A stretch of 64,000 nt of DNA from Hyphomicrobium sp. 12-62-95 (lineage in GTDB: Bacteria > Pseudomonadota > Alphaproteobacteria > Rhizobiales > Hyphomicrobiaceae): assembly GCA_002279935.1 (NCBI GenBank), contig NCCZ01000012.1, positions 1-64,000 of the forward strand, read 5' to 3'. The notes under the pieces were generated by a model. That model saw nothing but the letters and a program-made list of their open reading frames with translations. It had not been told where the DNA came from and made no database searches. The stretch's first letter is position 1; each line of letters begins with the position of its first letter. A program made the position numbers and the translations under genes. Positions 37,153 to 48,038 of the stretch are shown piece after piece.

Positions 37153-37843
37153 AAAGAAGCAGGCGAGGGGCCAACGCGGGCTCGACGATGCGGCGCTCCT
37201 CGAAGCGGCCCTCGCCGAGATGGAGCGCACCGGCGTCGAGGATTTCTCGCTGCGCTCGGCCGCCCGCGCGATCGGCTGCGACCCGGCCGCACTCATCTAT
37301 CATTTCGGCTCCCGAGAAGGCCTCGAACGCGCCGTTGCCGATCGTCTCCATGCGGCCATCGTCGCCCCCGATCGCGCGCACCCCTGGCGCGAACGGCTGA
37401 CCTCCATGGCGCGCCAATACCGCGCCGTCGCCCAAACCTATCCGCGCACCTTTCCACTTCTGATGCGCTATTGGACGACCGGTCCTCAAGACCTCGTTTT
37501 GTGCGACGACACGTTCGCAGCCCTTGCCGAATCCGGAATACCCGCCGCCCTTATACCCGCTGTCGAATGCGGCTTCTATGCCGCTCTCCTTGGCCTGTGC
37601 GCCGGCGAAGCCGGTGGCCTCACGGGCCGGCCCAATCCAACGGTCATGAAGGAAATCGCTGATACGCCCGGCTTGACCACGATGCAGCCCCTCTTGCCCG
37701 CGATCCGCAATCTCGACCCCGACGCCGTGTTCGAAACCCACATGACGATCCTCCTCGACGGCATCGAAGCCTTCGTCCGCAAGACCAAGCCACCCCCGTC
37801 ACGCAACAGCAAACCCGAAACCGCTGTGCGAAAAAGGCCCTGA
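37145..37843 (+). CDS. TetR-family transcriptional regulator
   Basis: 232 residues from ATG 37145 (MLKKKQARG). The HTH is [21 protein letters not shown] followed by [16 protein letters not shown], typical of TetR proteins. The rest is a ligand-binding helical domain (segments like ATPAL-type helices and [15 protein letters not shown]). It lies divergent from the MFS gene and upstream of ynfA, so ynfA may belong to its transcript. The two palindromes around its start suggest repression of both. The ligand is unknown. Confidence 0.85.
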   Translation: MLKKKQARGQRGLDDAALLEAALAEMERTGVEDFSLRSAARAIGCDPAALIYHFGSREGLERAVADRLHAAIVAPDRAHPWRERLTSMARQYRAVAQTYPRTFPLLMRYWTTGPQDLVLCDDTFAALAESGIPAALIPAVECGFYAALLGLCAGEAGGLTGRPNPTVMKEIADTPGLTTMQPLLPAIRNLDPDAVFETHMTILLDGIEAFVRKTKPPPSRNSKPETAVRKRP

Positions 37844-37848
37844 ACCAG

Positions 37849-38175
37849 ATGCCCTCATTCATGATCTACGCCGCTGCAGCGCTCGCCGAAATCGGCGGCT
37901 GCTTTGCCTTTTGGGCCTGGCTGCGCTCCGGCGCCAGCGCGCTCTGGCTCATTCCCGGCGTTGCAGCCCTCGTTGCCTTCGCACTTTTGTTGACGTTAAT
38001 TCCCGCGGAGGCCGCAGGACGGGCCTTTGCCGCCTACGGAGGCATTTACATTTTAGCCTCGCTCGCCTGGATGTGGTTGGCCGAGGGCGTGCGCCCCGAT
38101 CGCTTCGATATCGCGGGCGCCATGGTCTGCCTTGCCGGCGCAGCCATAATCCTCCTTGCACCACGGGCGGGTTGA
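37849..38175 (+). CDS. ynfA: YnfA-family small multidrug transporter-like protein
   Basis: 108 residues with four hydrophobic segments ([48 protein letters not shown] and [16 protein letters not shown]), the size and pattern of UPF0060/YnfA. It begins five bases after the TetR stop, so it is likely in that operon. YnfA resembles SMR exporters; transport has been shown only in a few species. Confidence in the family is high. Confidence 0.9.
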   Translation: MPSFMIYAAAALAEIGGCFAFWAWLRSGASALWLIPGVAALVAFALLLTLIPAEAAGRAFAAYGGIYILASLAWMWLAEGVRPDRFDIAGAMVCLAGAAIILLAPRAG

Positions 38176-38215
38176 GGGCTAATCCACCCATCACATCCGA
38201 AGGTTCCGCCGTTCC

Positions 38216-39376
38216 ATGTCCAGCACGCCGATCACAGCCGCGACGGCTTTTGCCGCCCGCCCAGAATGGGATCGGGCGCGTCGCATCGTGGTGAAAATCG
38301 GCTCCGCTCTGCTGGCTGACCGCACCAACGGCGAACTCAAATTGCAATGGCTGGCGTCTCTCATCGACGACGTGGCCGCATTGCGGGCCGCCGGCCGCCA
38401 AGTGGTGCTCGTCTCTTCCGGCGCCATTGCGCTCGGCCGCTTCAAGCTCGGCTTGCCGAAAGGGCCGCTCGAACTCGAACAAAGCCAAGCCGCCGCAGCC
38501 GTCGGCCAGATCAGCCTCGCCGCCGCTTATCAGGCGCTCGCCGGCCAACACGGCATGACGGTCGCCCAGATCCTGCTCACGCTCGGCGACACCGAACAAC
38601 GCCGCCGCTACCTCAACGCCCGCCACACCATCGAGACCCTTCTCGAACTCGGCGCCATTCCCGTCGTTAACGAAAACGACACCGTCGCCACCGCTGAAAT
38701 CAAATACGGCGACAACGACCGCCTCTCCGCGCGCGTCGCCTCCATGGTCTCCGCCGACTGCCTCGTGTTGCTCTCCGACATCGACGGGCTCTACACCGCC
38801 CCGCCCCACGCCGATCCGAACGCGCGCCACATTCCCGTCGTGACCGAGATCACACCCGAGATTGAAGCCATGGCCGGCGCACCGGGTACTGAACTCTCCA
38901 AAGGCGGCATGAAGACCAAAATCGAAGCCGGCAAGATTGCGCTCGGCGCCGGCACCAACATGGTGATCACGACGGGCGATATCATGCACCCCCTGCGCGC
39001 CATCTCGGAAGGCTCGAAGGTCACGTGGTTTCTGGCCAGTCAAGATCCGGTGACGGCTAAGAAGCGCTGGATCGCGGGCCAACTCGAACCGCGCGGCACA
39101 CTCTTCATCGATGCCGGGGCCGAAAAGGCTTTGTTTGCCGGCAAAAGCTTGCTGCCGGCCGGTGTGGCGCGCGTCGACGGCACCTTTGACCGCGGCGATG
39201 CCGTGATTATCCGCTCAACCGATGGCCGCGAACTTGGCCGCGGCCTCGTCGCTTATCCCCGCTCTGAAGCCGAAAAAATCGCCGGCAAGCGCAGCGCCGA
39301 CATTGAAGCGCTGATCGGCTATAATGGCGGCGACGAACTCGTCCATCGCGACGACATGGCACTCTCGAGGAAATGA
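38216..39376 (+). CDS. proB: Glutamate 5-kinase
   Basis: 386 residues: an amino-acid kinase domain ([45 protein letters not shown] and [12 protein letters not shown]) and a C-terminal PUA domain ([20 protein letters not shown]). It makes gamma-glutamyl phosphate, the first step of proline synthesis. Its stop overlaps the proA start, so the two are coupled. Elsewhere in alphaproteobacteria proBA follows obgE directly; here about 4.5 kb intervene. Confidence 0.97.
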   Translation: MSSTPITAATAFAARPEWDRARRIVVKIGSALLADRTNGELKLQWLASLIDDVAALRAAGRQVVLVSSGAIALGRFKLGLPKGPLELEQSQAAAAVGQISLAAAYQALAGQHGMTVAQILLTLGDTEQRRRYLNARHTIETLLELGAIPVVNENDTVATAEIKYGDNDRLSARVASMVSADCLVLLSDIDGLYTAPPHADPNARHIPVVTEITPEIEAMAGAPGTELSKGGMKTKIEAGKIALGAGTNMVITTGDIMHPLRAISEGSKVTWFLASQDPVTAKKRWIAGQLEPRGTLFIDAGAEKALFAGKSLLPAGVARVDGTFDRGDAVIIRSTDGRELGRGLVAYPRSEAEKIAGKRSADIEALIGYNGGDELVHRDDMALSRK

Positions 39377-40668
39377 TGTCAGTGGGCCGCTCCGAACAAA
39401 AAGCCGAAGATCTGCGCGAGTCGATCTTCGCCATCGGCCGCGCCGCTCGCGCCGCCGCCCGCGATCTAGCGCTCGCACCCACCGCGACCAAAAACGCGGC
39501 ACTCTGCGCGATGGCCGCCCACCTGCGCCAGGACACGGCCCAACTGTTGAAAGCCAATGCCTCCGATGTGGAGGCCGCCAAGGCCAACGGCTTAACCGCT
39601 GCCTTCATTGACCGCCTGACACTGACCGGCGCCCGCATCGAAGCCATTGCACGCGGCCTCGAAGATATCGCCGCCCTGCCCGATCCCATCGGCGCCACCC
39701 TCAGCGAATGGACGCGGCCGAACGGCCTCAAGATCGCGCGCGTGCGCGTCCCCATCGGCGTCATCGGCATCATTTATGAAAGCCGCCCCAACGTCACAGC
39801 CGACGCCGGCGGCCTGTGTCTCAAGGCTGGCAACGCTGCCATTTTGCGCACGGGCTCCGACGCATTCCAGTCGGCCAGCGCCATTCATGCCTGCCTCGTC
39901 GCCGGCCTCAAGGCCGCTGGCCTACCCGAAGACGCCATCCAGCTGATCCCAACCACGAGCCGATCCGCCGTCGGTCATCTGCTATCCGGCCTCGGCGGAA
40001 CCGTCGACGTCATCGTTCCCCGCGGCGGCCGCTCGCTCGTCGAGCGCGTGCAGGACGACGCCCGCGTGCCCGTCTTCGCGCACCTAGAAGGCATCTGCCA
40101 CACCTACGTCGACAAGGCCGCCGACCTCGACATGGCCAAAGCCATCGTCGTCAACGCCAAGATGCGCCGCACCGGAATCTGCGGCGCCACCGAGTGCCTG
40201 CTCGTCGACAAAGCAGCACCCAAATCTGTTCTGGCCGAACTCATAACAGCCCTCCTCGAGGCAGGCTGCGAAGTGCGCGGCGACGAATCGGCCCTCGCCG
40301 CCGACGCCCGCGTCAAACCGGCCGCAGCCGATGATTACGGCAAAGAATTCTTAGACAGCATCATCGCCGTCAAATCCGTCGACGGCGTCGACGGTGCCAT
40401 CGATCACATCGCCCGCTTCGGCTCCCAGCACACCGACGCGATCATAACGAATGACGACGCAACAGCAGCCCGCTTTCTCAACGAAGTCGACAGCGCGATT
40501 GTGCTGCACAACGCCTCGACTCAATTCGCCGACGGCGGCGAATTCGGCTTCGGCGCCGAGATCGGCATCGCCACCGGCAAAATGCATGCGCGCGGCCCCG
40601 TCGGCGTCGAGCAGCTGACCAGCTTCAAATATGTCGTGCGCGGCTCAGGCCAAACCCGGCCTGGCTAA
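39373..40668 (+). CDS. proA: Gamma-glutamyl phosphate reductase
   Basis: 431 residues of the aldehyde dehydrogenase superfamily with [33 protein letters not shown] (catalytic cysteine region) and GTQHTDAI-like [11 protein letters not shown]. It reduces gamma-glutamyl phosphate to the semialdehyde for proline synthesis. The ATG at 39373 overlaps the proB stop, and a second ATG follows at 39376. The stop is convergent with hslU only 12 bases away. Confidence 0.97.
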   Translation: MMSVGRSEQKAEDLRESIFAIGRAARAAARDLALAPTATKNAALCAMAAHLRQDTAQLLKANASDVEAAKANGLTAAFIDRLTLTGARIEAIARGLEDIAALPDPIGATLSEWTRPNGLKIARVRVPIGVIGIIYESRPNVTADAGGLCLKAGNAAILRTGSDAFQSASAIHACLVAGLKAAGLPEDAIQLIPTTSRSAVGHLLSGLGGTVDVIVPRGGRSLVERVQDDARVPVFAHLEGICHTYVDKAADLDMAKAIVVNAKMRRTGICGATECLLVDKAAPKSVLAELITALLEAGCEVRGDESALAADARVKPAAADDYGKEFLDSIIAVKSVDGVDGAIDHIARFGSQHTDAIITNDDATAARFLNEVDSAIVLHNASTQFADGGEFGFGAEIGIATGKMHARGPVGVEQLTSFKYVVRGSGQTRPG

Positions 40669-40679
40669 CGCTTCGCCCA

Positions 40680-41996
40680 CTACAATATAAACTTCGATAA
40701 ATCAGTGTTCTTCGCCAACTCCCCGATCCGAGCGGTCACATAGGCCGCGTCGATGGTGATGGCGTCGCCCGAGCGGTCGCTGGCTTCGAACGAGATTTCA
40801 TCGAGCACCCGCTCCATCACCGTCTGCAACCGCCGCGCGCCGATATTCTCGACCGTGGAGTTGACCAGCACAGCCGCATCCGCCAGCGCGTCGATGGCAT
40901 CATCCGTAAAATGCAGCGTCAGACCCTCGGTCTGCATCAGCGCAATATATTGCTTGATGAGCGAGGCTTCCGGCTCCGTGAGAATGCGCCGAAAATCCTC
41001 CCGCGACAGCGCCTGCAATTCAACGCGGATCGGCAGCCGCCCCTGCAATTCCGGCAAGAGGTCCGACGGCTTAGACACATGAAACGCGCCCGACGCGATG
41101 AACAGCACATGGTCCGTCTTCACCGGCCCGTACTTGGTCGCCACCGTCGTGCCTTCGATGAGCGGCAGCAAATCGCGCTGCACACCCTCGCGGCTGACAT
41201 CCGCCCCACCGCGCACGCCATCACCGCGCGAACAGATTTTGTCGATCTCATCCAAAAAGACGATGCCCGCATTCTCCACCGCGCGGATGGCTTCAAGCGC
41301 GAGATTCTCATTGTCGATGAGTTTGTCGCTCTCCTCCGCGATCAACACATCGTAGCTGTCGCCCACTGTCATGCGGCGCGGCTTCATCCGCCCGCCCATC
41401 GCCTTCTGCAGCATTTCGCCGATATTGATGCCGGCTCCACCCATACCGGGCCCCATGCCGGGAATTTCGAACATCGGCATGCCGCCGCCCGTATCGGCGA
41501 CCATGATCTCGACGTCCCGGTCGTTGAGTTCCCCCTCGCGCAACCGCCGCCGGAAACTGTCGCGCGTCGCTGGCGATGACGTCGCCCCAACGAGCGCATC
41601 GAGCACGCGCTCTTCGGCGAGCTTCTCAGCCTTCGCGCGCACTTCCTTGCGCTTGACCTCTTTGATGAGCCCCAGGCCAACCTCGACCAGATCGCGAATA
41701 ATGCTTTCCACGTCGCGGCCGACATAGCCGACCTCGGTGAACTTCGTCGCCTCCACCTTGAGGAATGGCGCCCCAGCGAGCCGAGCGAGACGCCGCGAAA
41801 TCTCGGTCTTGCCGACGCCCGTCGGCCCGATCATCAGAATGTTCTTCGGCAAAACCTCATCGCGCAAGTCGCCAGTCAGCTGCTGCCGCCGCCAGCGGTT
41901 GCGCAGCGCGATGGCCACCGCACGCTTGGCGTCGTTCTGACCGACGATGTAGCGATCGAGTTCGGAGACGATCTCGCGAGGAGAAAAGTTGGTCAT
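40680..41996 (-). CDS. hslU: ATP-dependent protease ATPase subunit HslU
   Basis: 438 residues from ATG 41996 ([20 protein letters not shown]). Walker A GPTGVGKT (57-64), the pore motif GYVGRD and Walker [10 protein letters not shown] are intact, and the C-terminus ends in the LSKFIL peptide that docks into HslV. It unfolds substrates for the HslV peptidase. hslV lies just upstream with a 10-base gap, in the standard hslVU order. The extra N-terminal frame to 42200 belongs to the hslV region and is not translated. Confidence 0.97.
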   Translation of the reverse strand: MTNFSPREIVSELDRYIVGQNDAKRAVAIALRNRWRRQQLTGDLRDEVLPKNILMIGPTGVGKTEISRRLARLAGAPFLKVEATKFTEVGYVGRDVESIIRDLVEVGLGLIKEVKRKEVRAKAEKLAEERVLDALVGATSSPATRDSFRRRLREGELNDRDVEIMVADTGGGMPMFEIPGMGPGMGGAGINIGEMLQKAMGGRMKPRRMTVGDSYDVLIAEESDKLIDNENLALEAIRAVENAGIVFLDEIDKICSRGDGVRGGADVSREGVQRDLLPLIEGTTVATKYGPVKTDHVLFIASGAFHVSKPSDLLPELQGRLPIRVELQALSREDFRRILTEPEASLIKQYIALMQTEGLTLHFTDDAIDALADAAVLVNSTVENIGARRLQTVMERVLDEISFEASDRSGDAITIDAAYVTARIGELAKNTDLSKFIL

Positions 41997-42006
41997 GTTT
42001 TGAAGC

Positions 42007-42576
42007 TCACTTGGTGGCCGTGAGCTTTTCGACCACCAGATTGGAATTGGTATAGACGCAGATGTCGGCTGCAATACCCATCGCCTTGCGCGCGATCTCT
42101 TCCGCCGACAACGGCTGATCGAGCAGCGCACGCGCCGCCGCCAGCGCAAACATGCCGCCCGACCCGATGCCCATGCAGGCGAACTCCGGCTCCAGCACAT
42201 CGCCCGTGCCGGTCAACGTCAGCGACACGTCTTTGTCCGCGACCAGCATCATGGCTTCCAGGCGGCGCAGATAACGGTCGGTCCGCCAGTCTTTGGCGAG
42301 TTCGACGCACGCGCGCGCCAGTTGACCCGGATAGAGTTCGATCTTGGCCTCCAGCCGCTCAAACAGCGTGAAGGCATCGGCGGTGGCCCCGGCGAACCCG
42401 CCGATCACATCGCCGCGGCCAAGCCGCCGGACCTTTTTCGCATTGGATTTAATGACGGTCTGCCCAAGGCTGACCTGCCCGTCACCGGCGATCACGACCT
42501 CGCCACCCTTGCGGACGGTCAGGATCGTTGTGCCGTGCCAAGTTGGGACATGTCCGGGGGAATGTTCTGTGCTCAT
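42007..42576 (-). CDS. hslV: ATP-dependent protease peptidase subunit HslV
   Basis: 189 residues. The sequence [11 protein letters not shown] places the catalytic threonine at T16, so a propeptide of 15 residues would be removed, a longer extension than in E. coli but usual in alphaproteobacteria. The rest matches HslV ([37 protein letters not shown]). It forms the double hexameric chamber with HslU. The divergent neighbour is hisB at 42737; the 160-base gap must hold both promoters. Confidence 0.97.
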   Translation of the reverse strand: MSTEHSPGHVPTWHGTTILTVRKGGEVVIAGDGQVSLGQTVIKSNAKKVRRLGRGDVIGGFAGATADAFTLFERLEAKIELYPGQLARACVELAKDWRTDRYLRRLEAMMLVADKDVSLTLTGTGDVLEPEFACMGIGSGGMFALAAARALLDQPLSAEEIARKAMGIAADICVYTNSNLVVEKLTATK

Positions 42577-42736
42577 TGCCTACGAGATCTAGGCCCGGGG
42601 CCGCCGTAAATCAAGAAGCGGCGATCAGGGTTACCGAAGGTAGAACGATTGTCCAAAGACTGGTAAGCGAGAGGGGCTGACGGCGCGGCCGCCCCCAAGC
42701 CAGGACGGCCGGCCGCAGCCAACCAAAGAGGACACC

Positions 42737-43333
42737 TTGAAGCGGCAGGCCACGATTTCGCGCAAGACGAAGGAAACCGATATCCAGGCAACCATCGACC
42801 TGGACGGAACGGGCGCATTCGACATCAAGACCGGGATCGGATTTCTCGATCACATGCTGGAGCAGCTCTCTCGCCATGCGCTGATCGATATCAAGCTGCA
42901 GGCAAAAGGCGATCTCCACGTCGATTATCACCACACGACCGAAGACAGCGGCATCGTGCTGGGTCAGGCCATCGCCAAGGCCCTCGGCGACAAAGTGGGC
43001 ATCACCCGCTACGCCGACGTGCATCTGCCGATGGACGAAACGCTGACCCGCGTCGCCGTCGATGTCTCCGGCCGGCCCTACCTGATTTGGAACGTCACTT
43101 TCACGCGCGACAAGCTTGGCGAGATGGACACGGAGCTGTTCCGCGAGTGGTTCCAGGCGTTCGCGCAGAACGCCGGTATCACCCTGCATATCCAGAACCT
43201 CTATGGTGAAAACAACCACCACATTGTCGAAACGTGCTTCAAGGGTTTGGCCCGCGCCTTGCGTTCAGCGATCACACCGGACCCGCGCCAAGCGGGACGC
43301 GTGCCATCGACCAAAGGGACACTCAGCGTATGA
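42737..43333 (+). CDS. hisB: Imidazoleglycerol-phosphate dehydratase
   Basis: 198 residues from a TTG start at 42737, preceded by AAAGAGGA. It contains the metal-binding motifs [16 protein letters not shown] and DYHHTTED for the first half and [16 protein letters not shown] for the second. It dehydrates IGP in the histidine pathway; it lacks the phosphatase domain found in E. coli HisB. The stop overlaps the DUF2628 start (ATGA at 43330). hslVU diverges upstream. Confidence 0.96.
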   Translation: MKRQATISRKTKETDIQATIDLDGTGAFDIKTGIGFLDHMLEQLSRHALIDIKLQAKGDLHVDYHHTTEDSGIVLGQAIAKALGDKVGITRYADVHLPMDETLTRVAVDVSGRPYLIWNVTFTRDKLGEMDTELFREWFQAFAQNAGITLHIQNLYGENNHHIVETCFKGLARALRSAITPDPRQAGRVPSTKGTLSV

Positions 43334-43842
43334 TGTATCTGCTGTTCCGCGCCAAGGACAACTCGGACGTGGACGTCTATACGGTCCATGAGCCGCCCCA
43401 CCCACCGGCCAATCGCGTCGACCGGGCGGCGACGTTTATCTTCATCCGCGACGGTTTCTCGTGGGGCGCGGCCCTGCTATCCCCCGTCTATCTCGCAGCC
43501 AAGGGGCAGTGGTTCGCCTTCGCAGCCTATTTCGCCCTCGTTGCGGCCGCCGGCGCGGCTCTCTATTCCCTGGGCCTTCACGAAACGTGGCTGCCCCTTG
43601 TGCTCATCGGCCTCAACATCTACCTCGGTTTTGAAGCCTCCACCTTGGAACGGATGTGGCTCAACTATCGGGGCTGGACGGAACTGGGCACGGTGATGGG
43701 CAAGAATTTACCCGAGTGCGAACGCCGCTTCATCGAAAATTGGGTCAACGCGCAACCGCCCACCACGGAAATCCAAACGCTGAGCCCAGAACCCAGTCTG
43801 TTCGCGACCTCTCTGCGCCGCTTGATCCCCGGCCGCGCCTAA
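43330..43842 (+). CDS. DUF2628 membrane protein
   Basis: 170 residues with two or three hydrophobic segments ([20 protein letters not shown] to [17 protein letters not shown] and [18 protein letters not shown]) and a soluble C-terminal region with [12 protein letters not shown]2628 genes sit between hisB and hisH in many Hyphomicrobiales, as here, but no role in histidine synthesis is known. It is translationally coupled to hisB. The function is unknown. Confidence 0.85.
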   Translation: MMYLLFRAKDNSDVDVYTVHEPPHPPANRVDRAATFIFIRDGFSWGAALLSPVYLAAKGQWFAFAAYFALVAAAGAALYSLGLHETWLPLVLIGLNIYLGFEASTLERMWLNYRGWTELGTVMGKNLPECERRFIENWVNAQPPTTEIQTLSPEPSLFATSLRRLIPGRA

Positions 43843-43876
43843 GACGCCGCACGGACGAACGCAGCACGGACCACGC

Positions 43877-44530
43877 ATGCAAAACGTCGCCATCATCGAC
43901 TACGGCTCCGGCAATCTGCACTCGGCCGCCAAAGCATTCGAGCGCGCCGCACGCGACAGCGGCATCCAGAGCACCATAACCGTCACCGCCGACCCGGACG
44001 TCGTCCGCCGAGCCGACCGCATCGTGCTGCCCGGCGTCGGCGCTTTCGCGGACTGCCGCCGCGGCTTGGAAGCGGTCCCCGGCATGCGCGCCGCGCTGGA
44101 AGACACCGTGCGCACCAAAGGCCGCCCGTTTCTCGGCATCTGCGTCGGCATGCAAATGCTGGCGACGCGAGGTCTCGAGCACGGCGAAAGCGACGGCTTG
44201 GATTGGGTTCCCGGCGAAGTCCGCGCCATCGAGCCGCGCGACCCCGCGCTTAAAATTCCACACATGGGCTGGAACACACTTTCAGCCCTGCACGATCACG
44301 CGCTGCTTGCCGGTTTGCCCACCGGGCCCAACGGACTGCACGCGTACTTCGTGCATTCCTATCACTTCGTCCCAACCAGCCGCGCCGATGTCGTCGCCGA
44401 AACAGAATACGGCGGCCCCGTCACCGCACTGATTGCCCATGGCAATATCGCCGGCACGCAATTCCATCCAGAGAAAAGCCAACGGCTTGGCCTCGGCCTC
44501 ATCGCGAACTTCCTAAAGTGGTCGCCGTGA
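43877..44530 (+). CDS. hisH: Imidazole glycerol phosphate synthase glutamine amidotransferase HisH
   Basis: 217 residues of the class I glutaminase type: FLGICVGMQ with the nucleophile C89, and the QFHPEK motif with H197 and E199. HisH supplies ammonia to HisF. Usually hisA and hisF follow directly; here the next gene is a convergent polyprenyl synthase, 17 bases away, and hisF is encoded at 34996. Confidence 0.97.
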   Translation: MQNVAIIDYGSGNLHSAAKAFERAARDSGIQSTITVTADPDVVRRADRIVLPGVGAFADCRRGLEAVPGMRAALEDTVRTKGRPFLGICVGMQMLATRGLEHGESDGLDWVPGEVRAIEPRDPALKIPHMGWNTLSALHDHALLAGLPTGPNGLHAYFVHSYHFVPTSRADVVAETEYGGPVTALIAHGNIAGTQFHPEKSQRLGLGLIANFLKWSP

Positions 44531-44547
44531 TTGCGGGACGCTGACGA

Positions 44548-45465
44548 TCAACTCTTCCGGTTGACCACGAACCGCGCCGCCTCTCGCAACACGTCGGCCT
44601 TCGCTCCGAATAGGGCCAGCGCATCGTTGGCGGCCGCTTCGGTCCTCGCCAGCATCGCCTTCGCCTCGGCAATGCCCATGAGCGAAACAAGTGTCGCCTT
44701 ATTGGCCGCCGCATCCTTGGCAACCGCCTTGCCGACCGTCGCCACATCGCCTTCCGCGTCGAGCAGATCATCGGCAATCTGAAACGCAAAACCGAGCGCT
44801 GCTCCGAAATCGACAAGAGCGCGCCGCTCCACATCCGATGCGCGCCCCAGGATCGCTCCTGCCTCGCAGGCAAAAACGAGCAACGCCCCCGTCTTCATCG
44901 CCTGCAGCTGACGAATGTGCTCAATCGTCGGCCGCTCCGGATCGCCGAGTTTATCCGCCATCAGGTCGAGCGCTTGCCCGCCGACCATCCCGGCAGCGCC
45001 CGAAGCCCGTGCCAGCGCTCCCACCAGCGCCACCCGCACGTCCGCATCGGGATGCGTCTCCGGCCGCGCAAGAAGGTCGAACGCCAACGTCAGCAGACCG
45101 TCCCCCGCCAGAATAGCCGTCCACTCGTCATAAGCCTTCCAAACCGTCGGCTGCCCGCGCCGCAATTCGTCGTTGTCCATGGCCGGTAAATCATCGTGCG
45201 CCAGCGAGTAGCAGTGGACCAATTCCAGAGCGGCCGCCGTCGCCGCCGCTTGCACAGCCGTTACCCCAAATAAGGCCGCGCTTTCGATGACAAGGAGCGG
45301 CCGGACGCGCTTTCCCCCGCCCAGAACCGCATGCCGCATGGCCGCGATCAAACGCCCTGCCTGCGCTTCAGGCGCTTCGCCCATCAGTGTTTTTTCGGCA
45401 AGAAGGTGCGCTAGGGTCGCTTCGGTGAGGCGAGCGGCATCGGACAGGCTTTGCGCAAAGGTCAT
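44548..45465 (-). CDS. ispA: Polyprenyl synthetase (farnesyl diphosphate synthase-type)
   Basis: 305 residues with the first aspartate-rich motif DDLPAMD and the second DDLLD, plus GGKRVRPLL near residue 50 and KTGALLVFACE. It condenses isoprenoid diphosphates. The size and FARM region (LVHCYSLAHDDLPAMD) fit the short-chain, IspA-like group; the exact chain length is not deduced. It is convergent with hisH. Confidence 0.88.
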   Translation of the reverse strand: MTFAQSLSDAARLTEATLAHLLAEKTLMGEAPEAQAGRLIAAMRHAVLGGGKRVRPLLVIESAALFGVTAVQAAATAAALELVHCYSLAHDDLPAMDNDELRRGQPTVWKAYDEWTAILAGDGLLTLAFDLLARPETHPDADVRVALVGALARASGAAGMVGGQALDLMADKLGDPERPTIEHIRQLQAMKTGALLVFACEAGAILGRASDVERRALVDFGAALGFAFQIADDLLDAEGDVATVGKAVAKDAAANKATLVSLMGIAEAKAMLARTEAAANDALALFGAKADVLREAARFVVNRKS

Positions 45466-45605
45466 GAAGGAATTACCTAGTCGTCAGGTAGATGTGCGAG
45501 GGCGGGCCGAAAGCCTTATCATGCACGGGCGAACCGGGCGACAGGGCGTGCGCTGGACGGAACGGGATCCGCTGAGGGCTGGATGGTAGCGAAAATGGCG
45601 CGATC

Positions 45606-46931
45606 GTGAGCAGCGCAGATCAGGCGGACATCGACGAAGACGGCGCAAGACCGGCAGCGGCCAACCCGTCTCCGGCCGCCCCTTCTCTTCAACCCAGCGA
45701 CATAGACGATCTCATCGCGGCAGCCGTTCGCCGCATTTCCAGCGAGATCACCCCCGTCGCTCTCCTCGCACCCGCCGCTCAGCCCCACGCGATCGAAACG
45801 CCAGCGACCGCACCGGACGCACCTGATGCCGGACCAGGCAACGTGTCCGAACCACCAATTGCCGAGGCAACGGCCCCCGATAGCGCCACCCCGGAAGCAC
45901 CCGCCGAACCGGCCACAATCCGTGCGGACGACCCCGCGGACGACCCGTTGTCATACGTCCCGCGCACCGGCGATCGCATGGCTGCGCCTGCCACGAACTC
46001 CGCCGCCACCGAACGCATTGAACCCACGTTCGACAAATCGCCATCAACGCCGTCGATTTCAATCGACCCCCCAGCGGCTGCCCCACCCGTTGCACCTGCT
46101 GCGCTGAAGGGTGCCCAACCCACCGAACGGGAAGGCATCTTCGCTGGTCCTTGGACATGGCGCCGGATCGCACGCACCGCCGGTCTCGCCGTTGCCTCTT
46201 ACTTTGCAACCGTACTGGTCCTCATCCTCGCCTATCGGGTCATCAACCCGCCAACCACCACGCTCATCGCCTACCAATGGTTGACCGGGACCAAGATCGA
46301 GCAAGACTGGCAGCCGATCGAAAACATCTCACCTAATCTCCTGCGCGCCGTCGTCGTCTCTGAAGATTGGGGCTTCTGCGATCACTACGGCGTCGACATC
46401 GATGCCCTGGAAAAGGCACTCGAATTGGCCGGCGAAGGCAAGGTCGCGCGCGGCGCTAGCACCATCTCCATGCAGGTCATCAAGAACCTGTTCCTGTCGC
46501 AGTCGAAAAGCTACCTGCGCAAAGCAATTGAAATTCCCCTCACCGTGGTGGCCGAAACCGTCTGGCCGAAGTCCCGCATGTTGGAAATTTACCTGAACAT
46601 CGCCGAATGGGGCCCGGGTGTCTTTGGCGCCGAGGCCGCCGCCCGCCACCACTTCAACAAACCCGCCTCCAAGCTCACCGAACGCGAGTCCGCACTACTT
46701 GCAGCTGCACTTCCAAATCCCATCCTCCGCGACGCCGGCGACCCCAGCACCCGCACCGCCCGTAAAGCCTCCGTCATCCAGGCCCGCATGCGCGCCGCCG
46801 GCCCCGTCGCCAATTGCGCCATGACGCCTCGCCAGCGGACCGCGCGGGACAGCTCCGCCCGCGACACTGGATCTTCCAATGGATGGCAGACGACCGTGAA
46901 GAAGAGGGCTGGCACTGACCCGGGTTTGTAG
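45606..46931 (+). CDS. mtgA: Monofunctional peptidoglycan transglycosylase with long cytoplasmic Pro/Ala-rich extension
   Basis: 441 residues from GTG 45606. Residues 1-185 are low-complexity and rich in Pro, Ala, Thr and Asp; a membrane segment follows (about 188-212) and then the GT51 domain: SEDWGFCDHYGVD (catalytic glutamate in SED), ARGASTISMQVIKNLF and LNIAEWGPGVFG. It polymerises lipid II into glycan strands. The domain is typical, but the usual N-terminal cytoplasmic part is only a few residues; this one is exceptionally long. The gene is monocistronic as far as seen. Confidence 0.92.
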   Translation: MSSADQADIDEDGARPAAANPSPAAPSLQPSDIDDLIAAAVRRISSEITPVALLAPAAQPHAIETPATAPDAPDAGPGNVSEPPIAEATAPDSATPEAPAEPATIRADDPADDPLSYVPRTGDRMAAPATNSAATERIEPTFDKSPSTPSISIDPPAAAPPVAPAALKGAQPTEREGIFAGPWTWRRIARTAGLAVASYFATVLVLILAYRVINPPTTTLIAYQWLTGTKIEQDWQPIENISPNLLRAVVVSEDWGFCDHYGVDIDALEKALELAGEGKVARGASTISMQVIKNLFLSQSKSYLRKAIEIPLTVVAETVWPKSRMLEIYLNIAEWGPGVFGAEAAARHHFNKPASKLTERESALLAAALPNPILRDAGDPSTRTARKASVIQARMRAAGPVANCAMTPRQRTARDSSARDTGSSNGWQTTVKKRAGTDPGL

Positions 46932-47105
46932 TATAAGGCGCGCTCTGTGGCCTGGACCTGCCCGCGCCGCACTGCGATCTATTGCGCGCAGCCGGGCATT
47001 CGGAAGGCCGTCCCATTCGGGCAAATTCTGCTGCGTTTCCAGAGGCTAAGCGCCTCCTCTCTGCAGTGGCACAAGCCCCCCGACAATACGAGCGGAGTAG
47101 TTCAA

Positions 47106-47291
47106 ATGGCCGTACCCAGGAAAAAAGTCTCGCGCATGAAGAAGGGCCAGCGCCAGTCGCATGACGCCCTCGCGCGCCCGGCTTATGTCGAAGACAAGGA
47201 CAGCGGCGAACGCCGCCGTCCCCATCACATCGATCTCAAGAGCGGCAAGTACAAAGGCCGCCAGATCCTGCCGCCGAAGGCTGAAGCGTAA
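47106..47291 (+). CDS. rpmF: 50S ribosomal protein L32
   Basis: 61 residues starting [20 protein letters not shown], the conserved L32 beginning, with [20 protein letters not shown] at the end. Zinc-binding cysteines found in some L32 proteins are absent, as in many alphaproteobacteria. The frame open back to 46947 is not used. It is followed by a 160-base gap and a membrane protein gene. Confidence 0.97.
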   Translation: MAVPRKKVSRMKKGQRQSHDALARPAYVEDKDSGERRRPHHIDLKSGKYKGRQILPPKAEA

Positions 47292-47450
47292 AATCCACCG
47301 CCGGGCGAGGCTCCAGCAATCTTCATCGCTGAGCGAAAGTGCCTTATCGGCGGCACATGGCCGTGCTGCAGTATGAGCGTGTTATGGTGGATCGCGCCGG
47401 ATAACGGCCGTGACAACGAAACGTTGGGGAAGACATAAGGGGAGTCCACG

Positions 47451-47858
47451 ATGTCGCTCGCAGCACTGCCGCTGACGATTATTCCGTTCATTCTCTATAA
47501 CCTGCTGATGATCCTTGGAGTTGATCTCAAAGGGTCCATGGTCGGCGAAGGGATCACCATGATGAGCGGGGGCACATGGATCTTCACCTGGGGTGATCTC
47601 CTGCTGCTCATCGGCATGGTCGTCCTCTTCATAGAAATCGTCAAAGCGACCTACACCGGCACCGCATCGATGATCGATCACGGCCTGTCGATGGTCGTGT
47701 TCATCGCCTTCCTGGTGGAATTCCTGCTCGTCAGCCAGGCGTCCTCGTCGACCTTCTTCCTGCTCATGATGGCTGCGCTGATCGATGTTATCGCCGGCTT
47801 TACGATCGGCATTCGCGTCGCCAAGCGCGACATCGGTTTCGGCGCCGGCGACCATTAA
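47451..47858 (+). CDS. Conserved four-helix membrane protein of unknown function
   Basis: 135 residues with four hydrophobic segments (LPLTIIPFILYNLLMILGVD, LLLLIGMVVLFIEIV, MVVFIAFLVEFLLV and FFLLMMAALIDVIAGFTIGI). No catalytic motif is visible. The gene is preceded by GGGGAG and followed by a terminator. I do not recognise the family; its location near rpmF is not informative. Confidence 0.75.
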   Translation: MSLAALPLTIIPFILYNLLMILGVDLKGSMVGEGITMMSGGTWIFTWGDLLLLIGMVVLFIEIVKATYTGTASMIDHGLSMVVFIAFLVEFLLVSQASSSTFFLLMMAALIDVIAGFTIGIRVAKRDIGFGAGDH

Positions 47859-47892
47859 CAAAGCCTTCCCGTCGCGATCCCGCCCATCAGCG

Positions 47893-47923
47893 AGGCCTGG
47901 AGTTGACGCTCCGGGCCTTTTTT
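47893..47923 (+). terminator. Intrinsic terminator after the membrane protein gene
   Basis: AGGCCTGGAG (47893-47902) pairs with CTCCGGGCCT (47909-47918), with one T-G wobble, over a TTGACG loop, followed by a run of T. Confidence 0.8.
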
Positions 47924-48038
47924 GCGGCCTCGTCGGCGTCATACTTCAAGCGTTGTTAGGAAATTACCCCTAGTTTTACGAAAGTGGCGCGGACCAACAG
48001 CCGTCCCATCTCTAATTTCGCGCGGGCGCGGGGACCTT

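Noticed and set aside
37949..39082. Long antisense frame opposite proB
   Set aside because: The Gly/Ala/Asp-rich product has no recognisable domain and lies opposite an intact proB; such frames are common in GC-rich DNA.
46947..47105. Upstream extension of rpmF
   Set aside because: L32 begins with the conserved MAVPRKK; the extension has no similarity and no ribosome site.
47922..48038. Earlier start for the GGDEF/EAL gene
   Set aside because: The frame is open, but it would begin inside the terminator of the preceding gene and adds a basic, non-conserved stretch.
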